DNA from: Helichrysum umbraculigerum
Lineage: Eukaryota; Streptophyta; Magnoliopsida; Asterales; Asteraceae
Reading direction: 5' to 3'
DNA length: 64,000 nt
Assembly (NCBI GenBank): GCA_949592205.1
Contig: CATIUR010000015.1
Coordinates: 864,001 to 928,000, forward strand
Below are positions 22,674 through 32,787 of the stretch, piece after piece; position 1 is the stretch's first letter, and each line of letters starts with the position of its first letter. The notes beneath the pieces are model-generated. The model was not told where the DNA came from, did not search any database, and saw nothing but the letters and a program-made list of their open reading frames with translations. The translations under genes and the position numbers were made by a program.

Positions 22674-23614
22674 TTGTTTTTCTCATATATGTGCAGGGCA
22701 AGCCACCAAGCTTATGGCATATTGATTCTGGCTGTTCAAGACACATGACTGGAGACAGGAAAAAGCTACAGGACTTTAAAGCGTTTGATGGAGGAGATGT
22801 AGCATTTGGAAGCAATCCTAAAGGAGGTAAAATCACAGGTAAAGGTAAGGTAAAAAGCAGTAAGCTCACTTTCAATGATGTTTATTATGTTGAGCAATTG
22901 AGATACAATTTGCTTAGTGTGAGTCAAATCACAGATAAGCAAAATCCTGTATATTTCACTGACACGGAATGCCTTATACTTTCTGAAAAACTCAAAATAC
23001 CTGAAGATAAGATTTTAATGAGAGTTCCAAGAAAGGATAATGTATACTGTAGTGATTTAAACAAGATGGAATCTCAAAATGTTAACTGTCTCATTTCTAA
23101 AGCTACTGTATCTGAATCTGAACTATGGCATAGGAGGATGTGTCACTTGAATTTCAAGACCATGAATAAACTTGTTAGGAATAAGCTAGTGAGAGGCTTA
23201 CCTGAAAAGTTATTTGAATGTAGTGACCACTGTGTAGCATGTCTCAAAGGCAAGCAACACAAGACCTCTTATAAGACCAAGCTTGTGAATACCAATACCA
23301 CTCCCTTACACCTGTTACATATGGATTTGTTTGGCCCTACCAATGTAGCTAGTCAAGGGAAGAAATCTTACTGTTTGGTAATAACTGATGATTACTCTAG
23401 AATGAGTTGGGTGTTCTTTCTTAGGACTAAGGATGAGACAGGTGAAATACTTAGATCATTCATAACTAGGATTGAGAATTCAACTAATCAAAAGGTTAAG
23501 ATCATCAGGTGTGATAATGGGACAGAATTTAAGAATCATGAGATGAATAAGTTCTGTGAGGATAAAGGTATAGAAAGACAGTATAGTGCACGTAGTGTTA
23601 TGATAAAAGATTGA
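22652..23614 (+). pseudogene. Copia protease, GAG-pre-integrase and integrase N-part
   Basis: In the -1 frame relative to gag, overlapping it by 22 bases. The aspartic protease active site is LWHIDSGCSRHMTGDRKKL (DSG). Then come VYYVEQLRYNLLSVSQI, the GAG-pre-integrase helix ELWHRRMCHLNFKTMNKLVR, CVACLKGKQHKTSYK (zinc region), LLHMDLFGPTNVASQGKK with the first catalytic Asp, ITDDYSRMSWVFFLRTK and IRCDNGTEFKN with the second Asp. The protein breaks off at RQYSAR, before the catalytic Glu, and runs into a few junk codons to TGA at 23612. Everything from mid integrase to late RNase H is deleted here. Confidence 0.9.
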
Positions 23615-23730
23615 TTCATATTTTTAAAATTCATACTGATAATCAACTTGCAGATCTTTTTACAAAAGCATTTGATGTAGGAAGATTTACATTTTTGATA
23701 ACTAATATTGGTATGATCAATCTCACGTAG
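23615..23730 (+). pseudogene. Copia RNase H C-terminal remnant
   Basis: Reads KIHTDNQLADLFTKAFD and FLITNIGMINL and then stops near 23728. This is the standard last segment of the copia polyprotein. It lies directly behind the truncated integrase, so a deletion near 23588-23612 removed the region between and kept only the two ends of pol. Confidence 0.85.
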
Positions 23731-24004
23731 TGTTTTGGTCTGGATTTGATACTAACAGGGGTAAAATATATTGTATGTGACAGGGTCAGGTGTTGCCACT
23801 GTTAGCTTCATCATGATAACAGATGGTGCCACTGTTAGTTTACCTTTGCCACTGTCAATGTATTTTAAACCCCTGCTGTATATGTGTGTAATTTAACCCC
23901 TGCTAGTTGTTTTTCTTAGTTTAATATTGCAGGTTTCAACCACTGTCAAGAGACATCACTTGAGCTGGAATTTAATGTTTTATTTGTTTCTTCTTTTTTT
24001 TTTT

Positions 24005-24042
<38 letters not shown>

Positions 24043-24403
24043 TCGTTGTCTAACTAAGATAAGGTTATGCCCCTGTTAGTTCTAATTTGGCATTTCCTTT
24101 GTCGGATGCCCCTGCTAGACTATCAGCCGCTGCTATCTTTGTTAGATGGTTAGAAAGGGTTGACTATAAATTGACCAAGTGAGGTACCCCTGTTGGGTTT
24201 ATTTGTAAATTGTGCTCCTGTTGGGTATAACCAGCAGTGCCACTGCTAGTTCTATTTTTAGGGCTTGGCACTGTCATCAAATAAATACTCAAATACTTCA
24301 CTTTTTCAATTACGCTTTCAAAATTTTCAAAACCCTTCAATAATTGCTCTCGCTTTGAGTTGTTTATTGTAATTCACTCTTCGTTCGTTCATCAATTACA
24401 TCA
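23731..24403 (+). other. Motif-rich spacer between pol and ORF3
   Basis: Non-coding. It holds about 13 copies of the CCACTGTTAG-like motif (for example near 23797, 23831, 23849, 23939, 24071, 24110, 24239). A T run (about 23992-24005) is followed closely by about 30 A (24010-24039), which can fold back. A promoter for ORF3 cannot be shown, though a run of pyrimidine-rich sequence precedes its ATG. Confidence 0.7.
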
Positions 24404-27400
24404 ATGGCATCTTCATTGTCATCTGATTCTGATCATTCTATGCTAAGTGTTCATTCTGAACACAATATGAGGGCTTTCTTGAATAAAGAACTTGCCGATG
24501 AGTATTTTCACCCTATTATTGATTTCTTGAGTAATTGTCCAGTTACACATGCCCTTACTGTTTGTCCACGATTAATTCGATCGCATATTCAAGAATTCTG
24601 GCAGAATGCAAAGGAAGGGAATGTTAATGGCATTACTCACATTCATTCCACTGTCAAGGGTAAGAAGGTAATGGTTACTGAGATTGTTCTAAGAGAGCTT
24701 TTACAGTTTGATGATGAAGGTGGAATTCTGGAATTATCGAGAGAAGATTTGTTTAAAGGCATTATGGATATGGGGTATGAAGGTTCAGGAAAGACAAGAT
24801 CAGAATATACTTTCTTGAAGTCATGGTTTTGTCCTCAATGGAAGTTCTACATTCATACTTTTCTGGTATGTTTGTCTCAAAAGAGAACTAGTTTTAATGA
24901 ATTTAGTTCTACTATTGCATATCCTATTATCTGCTTGGCACAGGGTATTAAATTTAATATGTCTAGATTTATCTTAGATAATATGGTTAGGAATGTAAAG
25001 GGTGATACATTCGTTATGTACCCTAGATTTGTTCAGCTTTTATTGAATAATCAATTGTCAAATCTGCCAGCAGAGGATAGTGTGATTGTTAGTTCTACTC
25101 TATCTTTGAGGACTATTAAGGCTATGAATCAGTATCAGAATGCTTTTTCTAAGAAGGAAACTGCATTATTTTCTACAATGCTAGTTACTCCTTCTGCCAC
25201 TGGTGGTGTATTACCAACACCATCTGGACCAAATGATGACAGACCAACAACACAAGTTGGTTCTGAACACACATCAGGAGGTGGCATCAAAAGAAAACAA
25301 GGGAACAAACAGCCTACCCAATCTAAAGCCAAGAAATCCAAGAAGGCTACACAGACTATGGAGATTCCTGTTTCTCCACAGTCTCAGTCAACTGTCCCAA
25401 CACAACAGGTGAACATACTTGATGAAAATGTTCATTCTGGAAGGGCTGCCACTACTGTTTCTAGCCCACTGGCAGGGCAGGATAGTGGTAACATTAATCA
25501 GACCCAACCAGAGGCAACTATGTTTGATGAACCTATGGGTGATGATTCAAATGTAGGTCCCAGTACCAATAACCAAGGGACATCTGCAGTGGCAGATGTG
25601 GGCAAGGATTCAACTAAGAGGTCACACTCTAATGTTGATGAGCCTAGTGATACTGATGAATTGACGATTTCCTATCTTGTACATGATATCAATAAACTGT
25701 GGAGCAAATATGAGAGGGAAAGGGCTTACAGAAAAGAGGCTCAACAGAAAATTCAAGCTCAGGATGAGTTAATTGTTAAGCAGAAGGAGATCATTGATCA
25801 TCAGAAGGCAGAGTTGCTTGATGTGAAGAATAGATTGGTAATGCTTGAGGAGGCTGTCAACAATATTCTTCTACCTGCGAATAAGTTAAAGGAATCTTCA
25901 GTCAAGGGGGAGAAGAAAGCAGATGATGATAATATGCCTGAAGATGATGGTTCAAGAAAAGCAGGTGATGATGATGATGATTCACATGGACCTCATGATG
26001 ATATGAGTGGAGCAATGATAAATATTGATGAGATGCATGATGATTCTGCAGCTACAGAGGTGCTTGAGCTTGATGATAATACAGTTGAGATGAATATATG
26101 TGGTAGTGATGAGGCACAATCAGAAGACACTGTGGAGTTAGTGTTTGATGATAAAGATGATGATTATGTGCAGAGCAGGGATAAGGCTGAGGAGGAGCTC
26201 AATGTCTCTGATTATGTGATACATGAAAGTTTAGATGATGAGATGGTAAATGTTGCAGATGACAGAAGAATGGTAGTATATACTGGTGAAGATTCTTCTG
26301 AAAATGTTAATACAAGTGATGGTGCAGGAGCAGAGCAGACTGATGAAACAGATGAAACAGTTTATCAGGTATTTCCATTGAATAAAGGGTTGCCTGAGAA
26401 AGCTGCACTTAGATTATATTTTTGGGATGTGATGGGTGCTAACCTGGAAAATAAGAAAAGAGTCAGTTTCAGTGATAGGCCAGTGTATGAGGTGGTTGAT
26501 GATGTTGAAAAAGAGATGAAAGAAGGAGAAGTTGAGATTAAGGGGGAGCAATCAAAGTCAATTGATGAAGAGAAGAAGTTGCAGACCTTTACAAGAAAGA
26601 AATCTATTCCCAGAAGAAAGCCAACTAATACTTTATCCCCTGTCAAAACTTCTACCACTGTTGTCACAATTTCAACCACTGTCAACACTAACACAACCAC
26701 TGTTACATCTACCCCTGTTAGTACACCAACACCTACCACTGTTGATACACCAATCACCACTGCTGTCATATCAACCCCTGCCACAACTACCACAACAACA
26801 AGATCAAGAGAGGTACCTGTTACAATAAGAGAACCAACTTCACCACTCAAGCCTGAGTCTAAATTGCCTGTGATTGATCCAAAAGACAAAGGTAAAGGAA
26901 AGTTAAAAGAAAAATCAAAAGTGAAAGAAATTAAAGAACCTCATCTTGAGTCTCATGATATGCTAAGGATGCAAGTAGAAGAAAGGGAAAGGTTGATAAG
27001 GAGAGCTGCAGAAGCTAAAGCTGGAGAAGAGGGTGATGATGTTAAAATGATTTTGGATGATCTGAGTGTAGTGACTATTACACAGAAAGCTGCAGAGATT
27101 GTTAAAGAAAAGACTGCACAAGGATTAAAGCTTCCTGCTCAGAGAGTTCATGATTATTTAAAGAAGAAGAAAGGTAATGAAGAGGAAGAGTTATCTTCTG
27201 GATTTTTGTTGATGAAAAGGTCAAATGAGGAAAGGGCTAGAAAGAAAAAGCAAGAGGAATTAGCTAAGAAGAGGAGTAAACCTTTACCATATGTTGAAAG
27301 GAGAAGACAAATGATCAATGCTCTGTCTGAAAATTATGCTCCAGCTAAAATTGTTAAAGGATGGAATATGCAGAAGCTGGAACAGGCATATGATAGGTAT

Positions 27401-28249
27401 ATGGGAAGAGATGATGAGTGGACCAAGAAATTGGAAGAGAATAGGCATTTGAATGCATTGATGAAGGAGAAGAAAGAAAAGGCAGATAGGGAAATGGTAA
27501 AGTTTTTGAAAAAAGAAGAAGAAATAAGAGAAAAAGCAGCTGCTGAGGCAGCAGAGAAAGCCTTAGAGGATAAGCAGAATGAAGTCAGAAGAAATTCATG
27601 GAAAAATTAGATTTCTAAAGACAATGTTATTCCTGACATTCCAAGATTTGATCCAGAGCTGAAAAAGAGAATCAAGATTCTGACTGATAGCAAGGAGATT
27701 TCTGAAGGACCAAGAAAGGCTAGAATTATAAATTGGGAAGGAGTAGCAATTGATTATGGTTTCAGAAAAATGATCCTTGAGATCAAGATTGAAAGGGAAA
27801 GAGGATTTGATGACCATGTTGGGAGTATGATTGATTTGCTCATAATCTGTACAAGAGATGATCTTATGGAGTTGTATCAAGTGAGCAGAATCAGGAATAG
27901 AAAGAATTCTGAGGCTGTGATTGAAAGACAAATGATGGAGTTATTGCAAAGCATGTTTGAACCAGCAAGCATGTATCACTTATTCTTTCACTGTCATCAA
28001 AGGGTAATAACCTGGAGATATTTTGCCAGAGCTGGAGTACACATGGTAGTATTTAACAATGGGCAGGTGATATACATGTTTGATGATCGACACTATGTGC
28101 TGGGAACAGGGCTGCTGAATAGATTGGTTGATTTGAAGTTATCTACAACCATCATTACTGAAGGAGCTTACAGAGCTTTATACATGGTGTTCAATCAACT
28201 GCATAAGAGGCAAAAGATGAAGGAGATAGAAGAAGAAAAGAAGGATTGA
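24404..28249 (+). pseudogene. ORF3 of the copia element (about 1281 codons, one TAG)
   Basis: One frame from ATG 24404 to TGA 28247-28249 with a single TAG at 27608-27610, giving 1068 residues and then a 212-codon remainder. The N-part (residues 20-110) with IIDFLSNCPVTHALTVCPRL, IQEFWQNAKEG and VTEIVLRELLQFDDEGG resembles the extra protein placed after pol in Asteraceae copia elements, often labelled longin-like in databases; the function is unknown. Then follow a coiled coil (about 430-500), an acidic Asp-rich part (500-640), a Thr/Pro/Val-rich part (about 745-805) and a Lys/Glu-rich helix part (830-1065). The remainder behind the TAG keeps YFARAGVHMVVFNNGQVIYM, so it is real coding sequence. 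No signal peptide or membrane segment is evident, so an envelope role is not supported. Confidence 0.85.
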
Positions 28250-28278
28250 AACTTGAATCATTACTCTGAATGATCAAG

Positions 28279-28291
28279 TTTAGGGGGAGAT
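28279..28291 (+). promoter_or_regulatory. Polypurine tract of the copia element
   Basis: TTTAGGGGGAGAT directly before the 3' LTR. Confidence 0.9.
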
Positions 28292-28840
28292 TGTTGAGAA
28301 CTGAGACACTGCTAGATTTGCTCAGAATACAAGTATTGTGCCGCTGTTAGAAGTACAACCACTGTTAGTAGTTGCCACTGCTAGTTAGTAGCTGCCGCTG
28401 TCAAGTAGTTTGTCTAACAGTGCCACTGTTAGTGTGTAGTTTGTATTTTGTATCAAGTACTCAACCACTGTTGATAATATACGAGTATTACCTCTGTTAG
28501 TGATATAGATAACCACTGTTGGTTAGATATAGTTGAATAGAGAGAATTATGGAATAGATATGATTCCATAATAGTTTGATTCTGTAAAGGACTCTATATG
28601 TTATAAATAGAGATCCTGTAAAATCCTAGAGGAAAGACGAATTCATTCTAGTTATTAGCTTCAAGGTTGTAAACCCTAACACAAATTGTATGTTCGTATT
28701 ATTGTTAATAATATTGAAGCTTTTGGTTAGATATTATGTTATATACAAGTTTGTTCTTCAAGTTATTAATAAACTATTCCGCAAGCTTATTAATAATCAA
28801 TCAAAGTAATACATACTAAGATCTCTAGCTGGGATCATCA
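28292..28840 (+). repeat. 3' LTR of the copia element
   Basis: 549 bp, same length and order of motifs as the 5' LTR, with the palindrome at 28414-28432. Followed by TSD gtacg (28841-28845). Confidence 0.96.
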
Positions 28841-29032
28841 GTACGTAATATATAATCTCTGTATAATTCAATGTATTAAGCTCGTTCTCTTTTTTTTTTA
28901 TGTTTTAATTTGAATTTATTATAGGCTTGGAGCGACTTGTCCCCTTATACAGCCGATATACTGGACAAGCTGGTAATCGAGGGCACAATTGAATTTGCAA
29001 AGAGGTACATTCTTGACGGTCAGAACAAGTAA

Positions 29033-29309
29033 ATAAACCCATTTTAAACATTTAAACATTATATTTAGGTTATATGTATTTTAGTTGTACATACGTAATG
29101 TTATTACTTATTAGCATGATTTATATGTTCAGGCCGGTTAGATTTTGTTTTGAATTGTTGGTCAATTTGGTTTTTGGATTCTGCTGGTTTTGGTATTTGC
29201 ATTTTGCATGCGCGCAGCAGCATATATATATATATATAGGATACATCCTCTCCAAATGCTAACTAAATGCATACGCAGCTCCAAGAAATTTTTTTTTTTA
29301 ATATTTTAA
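29033..29309 (+). other. CACTA 3' flank after the Ulp1-like gene
   Basis: AT-rich non-coding sequence with a TA dinucleotide run at about 29221-29238. No ORF of note. It leads into the subterminal repeats. Confidence 0.5.
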
Positions 29310-29711
29310 TTATAAAAACCGCCACAAATGGCTAGTCAAAAAACGCCACTAAATGTATTTTTCTTTAATTTTCCATTTAAAAAACCACCACAAAAAACTA
29401 AGTATCGACAACGCTCCATTTACACATTTTTTTATTTTTAAGTAAACCGCTACAAATACTGTTTTACTAACCCGCTCCAAAATTGTCACAATTAACCGCT
29501 TCAGTAGTTATCACTAACCCGCTTCAAATGTTATTCTTCCAACCAATTTTGGTACCTATATAACCGCTCCATTTTGCGATTTACCCGCTCCTGTTTGGAC
29601 AATTTGTAGCGGTCGTTTGACCGCTTCAAACAAGTTTCCACTTTTCGTGGCGCCGGCATCAGGGGCGGGCTGTTCACCGCTTCAGATGGCCTTTTTCACC
29701 GCCATATATGC
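29310..29711 (+). repeat. Subterminal repeats of the CACTA element
   Basis: At least twelve short copies of ACCGCTYCAAA and variants (CCGCCACAAA, CCGCTACAAA, CCCGCTCCAAA, CCGCTTCAGA), mostly in one orientation with one inverse copy (GTAGCGGTC, 29606-29614). Such clusters next to the ends are the transposase-binding sites of CACTA elements. Confidence 0.8.
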
Positions 29712-29728
29712 CCGTTTTTGTACTAGTG
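29712..29728 (+). repeat. Right terminal inverted repeat of the CACTA element
   Basis: CCGTTTTTGTACTAGTG, the inverse of a CACTAGTACAAAAACGG terminus. The neighbouring minus-strand gag-like frame of element T runs straight up to this point and is cut by it. Confidence 0.8.
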
Positions 29729-30796
29729 AATCCTTACCATTGCTTGATCATTTTCTTCTGATTGTTCAACCTCCGGATGTAATGATGAAGTTTTATTAAT
29801 AACTGGATCCATAGTGACTATTAATTCTTCTTCTGTCATAACCCCATCTTGGCTTCTCAATTCAATGATTTTCTCTTCATTACAATCAAGTAACGAGAGT
29901 ATTTCCTCATCAGAATCATAGTGATCAAATTTTGGCAAAGACAACCAATCTACATCCATATCTTCTTCCTGTTTAATTTCACTAAAATTTTCATTAGAAA
30001 ATAAGGATTCCGAGGATTGAGAGTACTTATCGATTTGATTGTCCATCCCCTCAAGTTGTTGAATGAAATTTCCTTGACTGTGGCCAATAGTTTCGGTATC
30101 TTCCACTTTTTCACTTGAGGTCTCTATAGATTGCGTAGCGTTCACAATCACTGGTCGAGATAAACTTTTAACAGTATCTTTCTTAAGCTTTGGAAAAATT
30201 GATCCTTCTACTTCATTATAATCTCTATTCAAAGCAGCTGGATAAGGAGGCGGAGGTGTGTATTTTTTAATAATTTCTTCCGTTAAGGCTTGTGGGTAAG
30301 AAGGTGAAGGCGTATAATTGTTGAAATTTGGTTTTTCATTTGTCTCGTGTCCTTCAATCTCGATTTTGTAAAGATTCTCCTCAAGTGTGCTTTCTATTTC
30401 TTATAACAATTTCGCAATTCATTGAATGGAATCACTTTGACTGTCTAGAATTGCTTCGTTTTTTTCCATTCGCATATTTGTAGTCGACATCCGACTCATT
30501 ATCTCTTCCAAATTTACATTAGGTTTACATCCTTCATCTTCAGATTTGTCAAAATTTTCCACCTTTTCGCTTTCCATATCCTTCACAATTGGATCTTTAT
30601 TCCAAAATTCTTCATTACGCTTCATTGAAATTTGACTATCTTGAATAGCTTTCGAAAGTAATGCCTCTATCCTATCAATAGCTCGATGCATATCCTCCTC
30701 TTCATCCATAATCATCATATCTTCATTCATATGATAGTTTCTCGCATTTTGATAAATCACAGGAATATTATTCCTACGGTGGTACATACCTGTCAA
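29729..30796 (-). pseudogene. Gag-like frame of element T
   Basis: One minus-strand frame from ATG 30796, broken by TGA (30419-30421) and one further TAA shortly after. It starts MTGMYHRRNNIPVIYQ and has a helical, acidic middle (EEDMHRAIDRIEALLSKAIQ, MERNEAI-like repeats). Further on is YTPSPSYPQAL followed by YTPPPPYPAALNRDYNEVEG, the proline motif found at the gag-protease junction of Athila-type elements (element A has APPPPYPAALRRG near 48846-48884). No canonical gag domain is visible upstream, so this may be a non-autonomous derivative. Real product unknown. Confidence 0.6.
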
Positions 30797-31160
30797 AATA
30801 AAAGAAAAAGAAAAATAGTAGAAAAGAAAAGAAAATAAAAATTAACTAAAAAAAAATTCCAATAAAAATTCTTTTACAAAGCTAGTCAACAGATCTCGGT
30901 AGCTCCATTAATTATACACAAAATCAGAGAAATAGGTCAGCGCGAAGCTTATTAAAAACCTATCTCTTTCGAGAAGCACCTTACCTCTTATATGATAAAT
31001 CAATGAGGTAGGGCTTTACTCTCCTTATACCTTTGTTTTTGTCAGTATTCTCAATGGGTGAGCCGATATTTCGATTGACCAACAATGTATAAAAAATTTT
31101 TAAAGGGTAAATTTAAAATAAAATACTATAAATTCCAATTTAAATAATAAACAGCACCAT
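30797..31160 (-). other. Leader of element T
   Basis: Between PBS and the gag-like frame. A-rich at 30797-30860. I see no further signal. Confidence 0.45.
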
Positions 31161-31178
31161 TCCCCGACAGCGGCGCCA
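31161..31178 (-). promoter_or_regulatory. PBS of element T, tRNA-Asp type
   Basis: On the minus strand TGGCGCCGCTGTCGGGGA, preceded by TTTT and six bases from the LTR end. It matches the Athila-type site for tRNA-Asp with two differences from the usual TGGCGCCGTTGCCGGGGA. Confidence 0.85.
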
Positions 31179-32170
31179 AAAACTTGATGTCGTGTGAATA
31201 GAGTACAAAATAACAATTTTTAAATAAATGGAAATACTAATATAACTATCACACAAGCCATGCAAGAATAACCCGTTCGTATAATATAGCTTTTAAGTAA
31301 GTCCGAGTCGAACACTGGGAATGGTGGTTATAAATAAAATAGAATTTATTATTCAATTAAAATATACAATATACAGATAAGGGGGATACGTTTTAGTTCC
31401 GTATGAACGTATTTAAGAATACTAAATTATAACTAATTCAATAGAAAACAATTAACTAAAGATAGTAAACAATTAGAGATAAATATGTATTTACTTAGAT
31501 TATTTATTATTGGCTATTATTATTGGTGAATTACTAATGTAGAAAATCACTTAAGCTTAAGCTAATTTTCATCACAGCAACACAATCATAAGGTTACGCA
31601 AAGTATTACTATTAGTTAAAATTTATCAGCAGTTTATTAGTACAATTTCATAGATATGGCTTGAATCACAATATTACTTTACATCAATGAATTATATTCT
31701 TCGTCTATCGCATAAGATTAAGATCAAGACATAAACACAATCACTTAATTTATAAAAACTTAATATTGTCATCCTCGTTTAATATAAATCAGTAAACTAT
31801 GTCAAGAACCATCATTAATATAATATAATACAGATAATTCTTATATAATAAATATTCAATAATATAGTTCCAACAATAATTTTTATCTAAGCAAATACAA
31901 TAATTATTAGTTCATAATTAAGTTAAACATAATCATAATCAATATTCAATAATAAAACACATTCAAAATTAAATAAAGAATAAGATACGCAAACCAAAAC
32001 CGTGAACCACGCTTCGTACGCTTGATCGTAGACAAACCCTTGCGAACCTGCGACTCTAATTGCTCCTAAAACCCCTATAAAGTGTTTCTAGTCGAATTTG
32101 GGGTTAATAATTCGTAACCTACGATTTATTAAGGTTATTGGTATATCCTTCGAAGCTGGAAGGTGTTTTC

Positions 32171-32178
32171 TATTTATA
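32171..32178 (-). promoter_or_regulatory. TATA box of the T LTR
   Basis: TATAAATA on the minus strand, 18 bp downstream of the nearest dyad. Confidence 0.55.
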
Positions 32179-32195
32179 ATAGCTGAAAGTCGGTC

Positions 32196-32320
32196 CCAAC
32201 CGGCGGTTGGAAGGTCCAACCGGCGGTTGGGTACTTTATATCCAAGTACAACTCCTCGTTTCCACCATATTCTAGAATTTTCGGTTCCAACCGCCGGTTG
32301 AAAGGCTCAACCGGCAGTTG
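32196..32320 (-). repeat. Four palindromes with CCAACCG arms in the T LTR
   Basis: CCAACCGGCGGTTGG occurs at 32196-32210 and 32216-32230 (7-bp arms around one base). Variants lie at 32286-32300 and 32306-32320. They come as two close pairs about 70 bp apart. Confidence 0.9.
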
Positions 32321-32787
32321 AGTTCTTCTCCAAATGGGCTGAATTTTTGATATGTTGTAGATCTATGTGTTAGCTAAATTTGGGCTTTTGAACCAACTCA
32401 TTTGGACTCCGTATGAGGGAGTTATGGCCAAATTACTAACGCATATCAGAAAACTCAGCATTTACACTTCTCTTCGGTTGTTGATCCAAATTCCGCTTCT
32501 TTTCATCCAAGCTTCATTTAAAACACTTAATTGATGTTATCACTCCACTTTTGAGCCATCTTCTTCATTTCTTCAAGGTTTAAGCTACATTTTCTTCGAG
32601 TCTTCATTTAATCTTCTTTTTCTTCAATCTTTGCCTTGTTTTCGTTCCTTTTCTTCAATCTCCACTTTAAAATACATTTATGTAAATATTAACAAAATAA
32701 GTATCTAAAATCATATAAATACACTAAAATGTATATAAATATAAGGATAAAATGCTATAAAATATAGTATCTATTTGATGCTTATCA

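Larger units (their letters stand above)
19417..28840 (+). mobile_element. Ty1/copia retrotransposon with a long 3' ORF (RT deleted)
   Basis: Perfect 5-bp TSD gtacg at 19412-19416 and 28841-28845. Two 549-bp LTRs, initiator-Met PBS, gag, protease, partial integrase, RNase H tail, spacer, 1281-codon third ORF, PPT. RT and most of RNase H are deleted, so it cannot move alone. Layout with an extra ORF after pol recalls Sirevirus-like copia elements. It lies in the last intron of the Ulp1-like pseudogene. Confidence 0.95.
18336..29032 (+). pseudogene. Ulp1/SENP-type C48 peptidase-like gene of the CACTA element
   Basis: C48 peptidases cleave SUMO-type conjugates; transposon-borne copies have no settled role. 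Exons read from splice sites are 18336-18630, 18725-18892, 18975-19088, 19178-19214, about 19301-19396 and 28925-29032. Conserved parts are NWLNVTILNWWSMYLYLC, KHWVLIILDN with the catalytic His, YILDS with the likely Asp, CPQQRDSWECGYYVMMHMQQ with the Gln and the catalytic Cys, and a C-terminus ending LDGQNK then TAA. Phases fit across the first, second and last introns. Defects are a TAG at 19054-19056 in the third exon, a frame break near 18440, and loss of the AG acceptor before 19301 (CAT instead). The last intron, originally about 100 nt, now holds the 9.4 kb copia element. Confidence 0.82.
17900..29728 (+). mobile_element. Right part of a CACTA (En/Spm-type) DNA transposon
   Basis: The right terminus reads TTTTTGTACTAGTG, the inverse of a CACTAGTACAAAAA terminal repeat. 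It is preceded by about 400 bp of short subterminal repeats and by an intron-containing Ulp1-like gene, a common cargo of plant CACTA elements. The left end lies outside the window, beyond the Tekay element that interrupts it. The copia element 19417-28840 is nested inside. A 3-bp TSD (aat, 29729-29731) is expected but the partner is not visible. Confidence 0.75.
29729..32787 (-). mobile_element. T: Athila/Tat-like LTR element (5' part), interrupted by the CACTA
   Basis: On the minus strand: 5' LTR 31185-32787 (TGATAAGCATC to CACGACATCA), tRNA-Asp-type PBS, leader, then a gag-like frame cut at 29729 by the CACTA terminus. It is inserted in the integrase of element H; the right flank is ggtgg (32788-32792). 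The rest lies outside the window to the left. Confidence 0.8.
31185..32787 (-). repeat. 5' LTR of element T
   Basis: 1603 bp, TG...CA ends. The left two thirds are very AT-rich. It contains a TATA box (minus strand, 32171-32178) and four CCAACCGGCGGTTGG-type dyads just upstream of it (32196-32320). Confidence 0.85.

Noticed and set aside
24010..24040. Poly-A tail of a LINE or processed gene copy
   Set aside because: It lies inside the copia spacer with the element motif on both sides and no flanking TSD or coding sequence upstream.
26365..26889. 174-codon antisense ORF opposite the copia ORF3
   Set aside because: Val/Thr-rich shadow of the Thr-rich coding segment.
24404..28249. Envelope gene in the copia element
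   Set aside because: No signal peptide, membrane segment or fusion motif could be seen; described only as ORF3.
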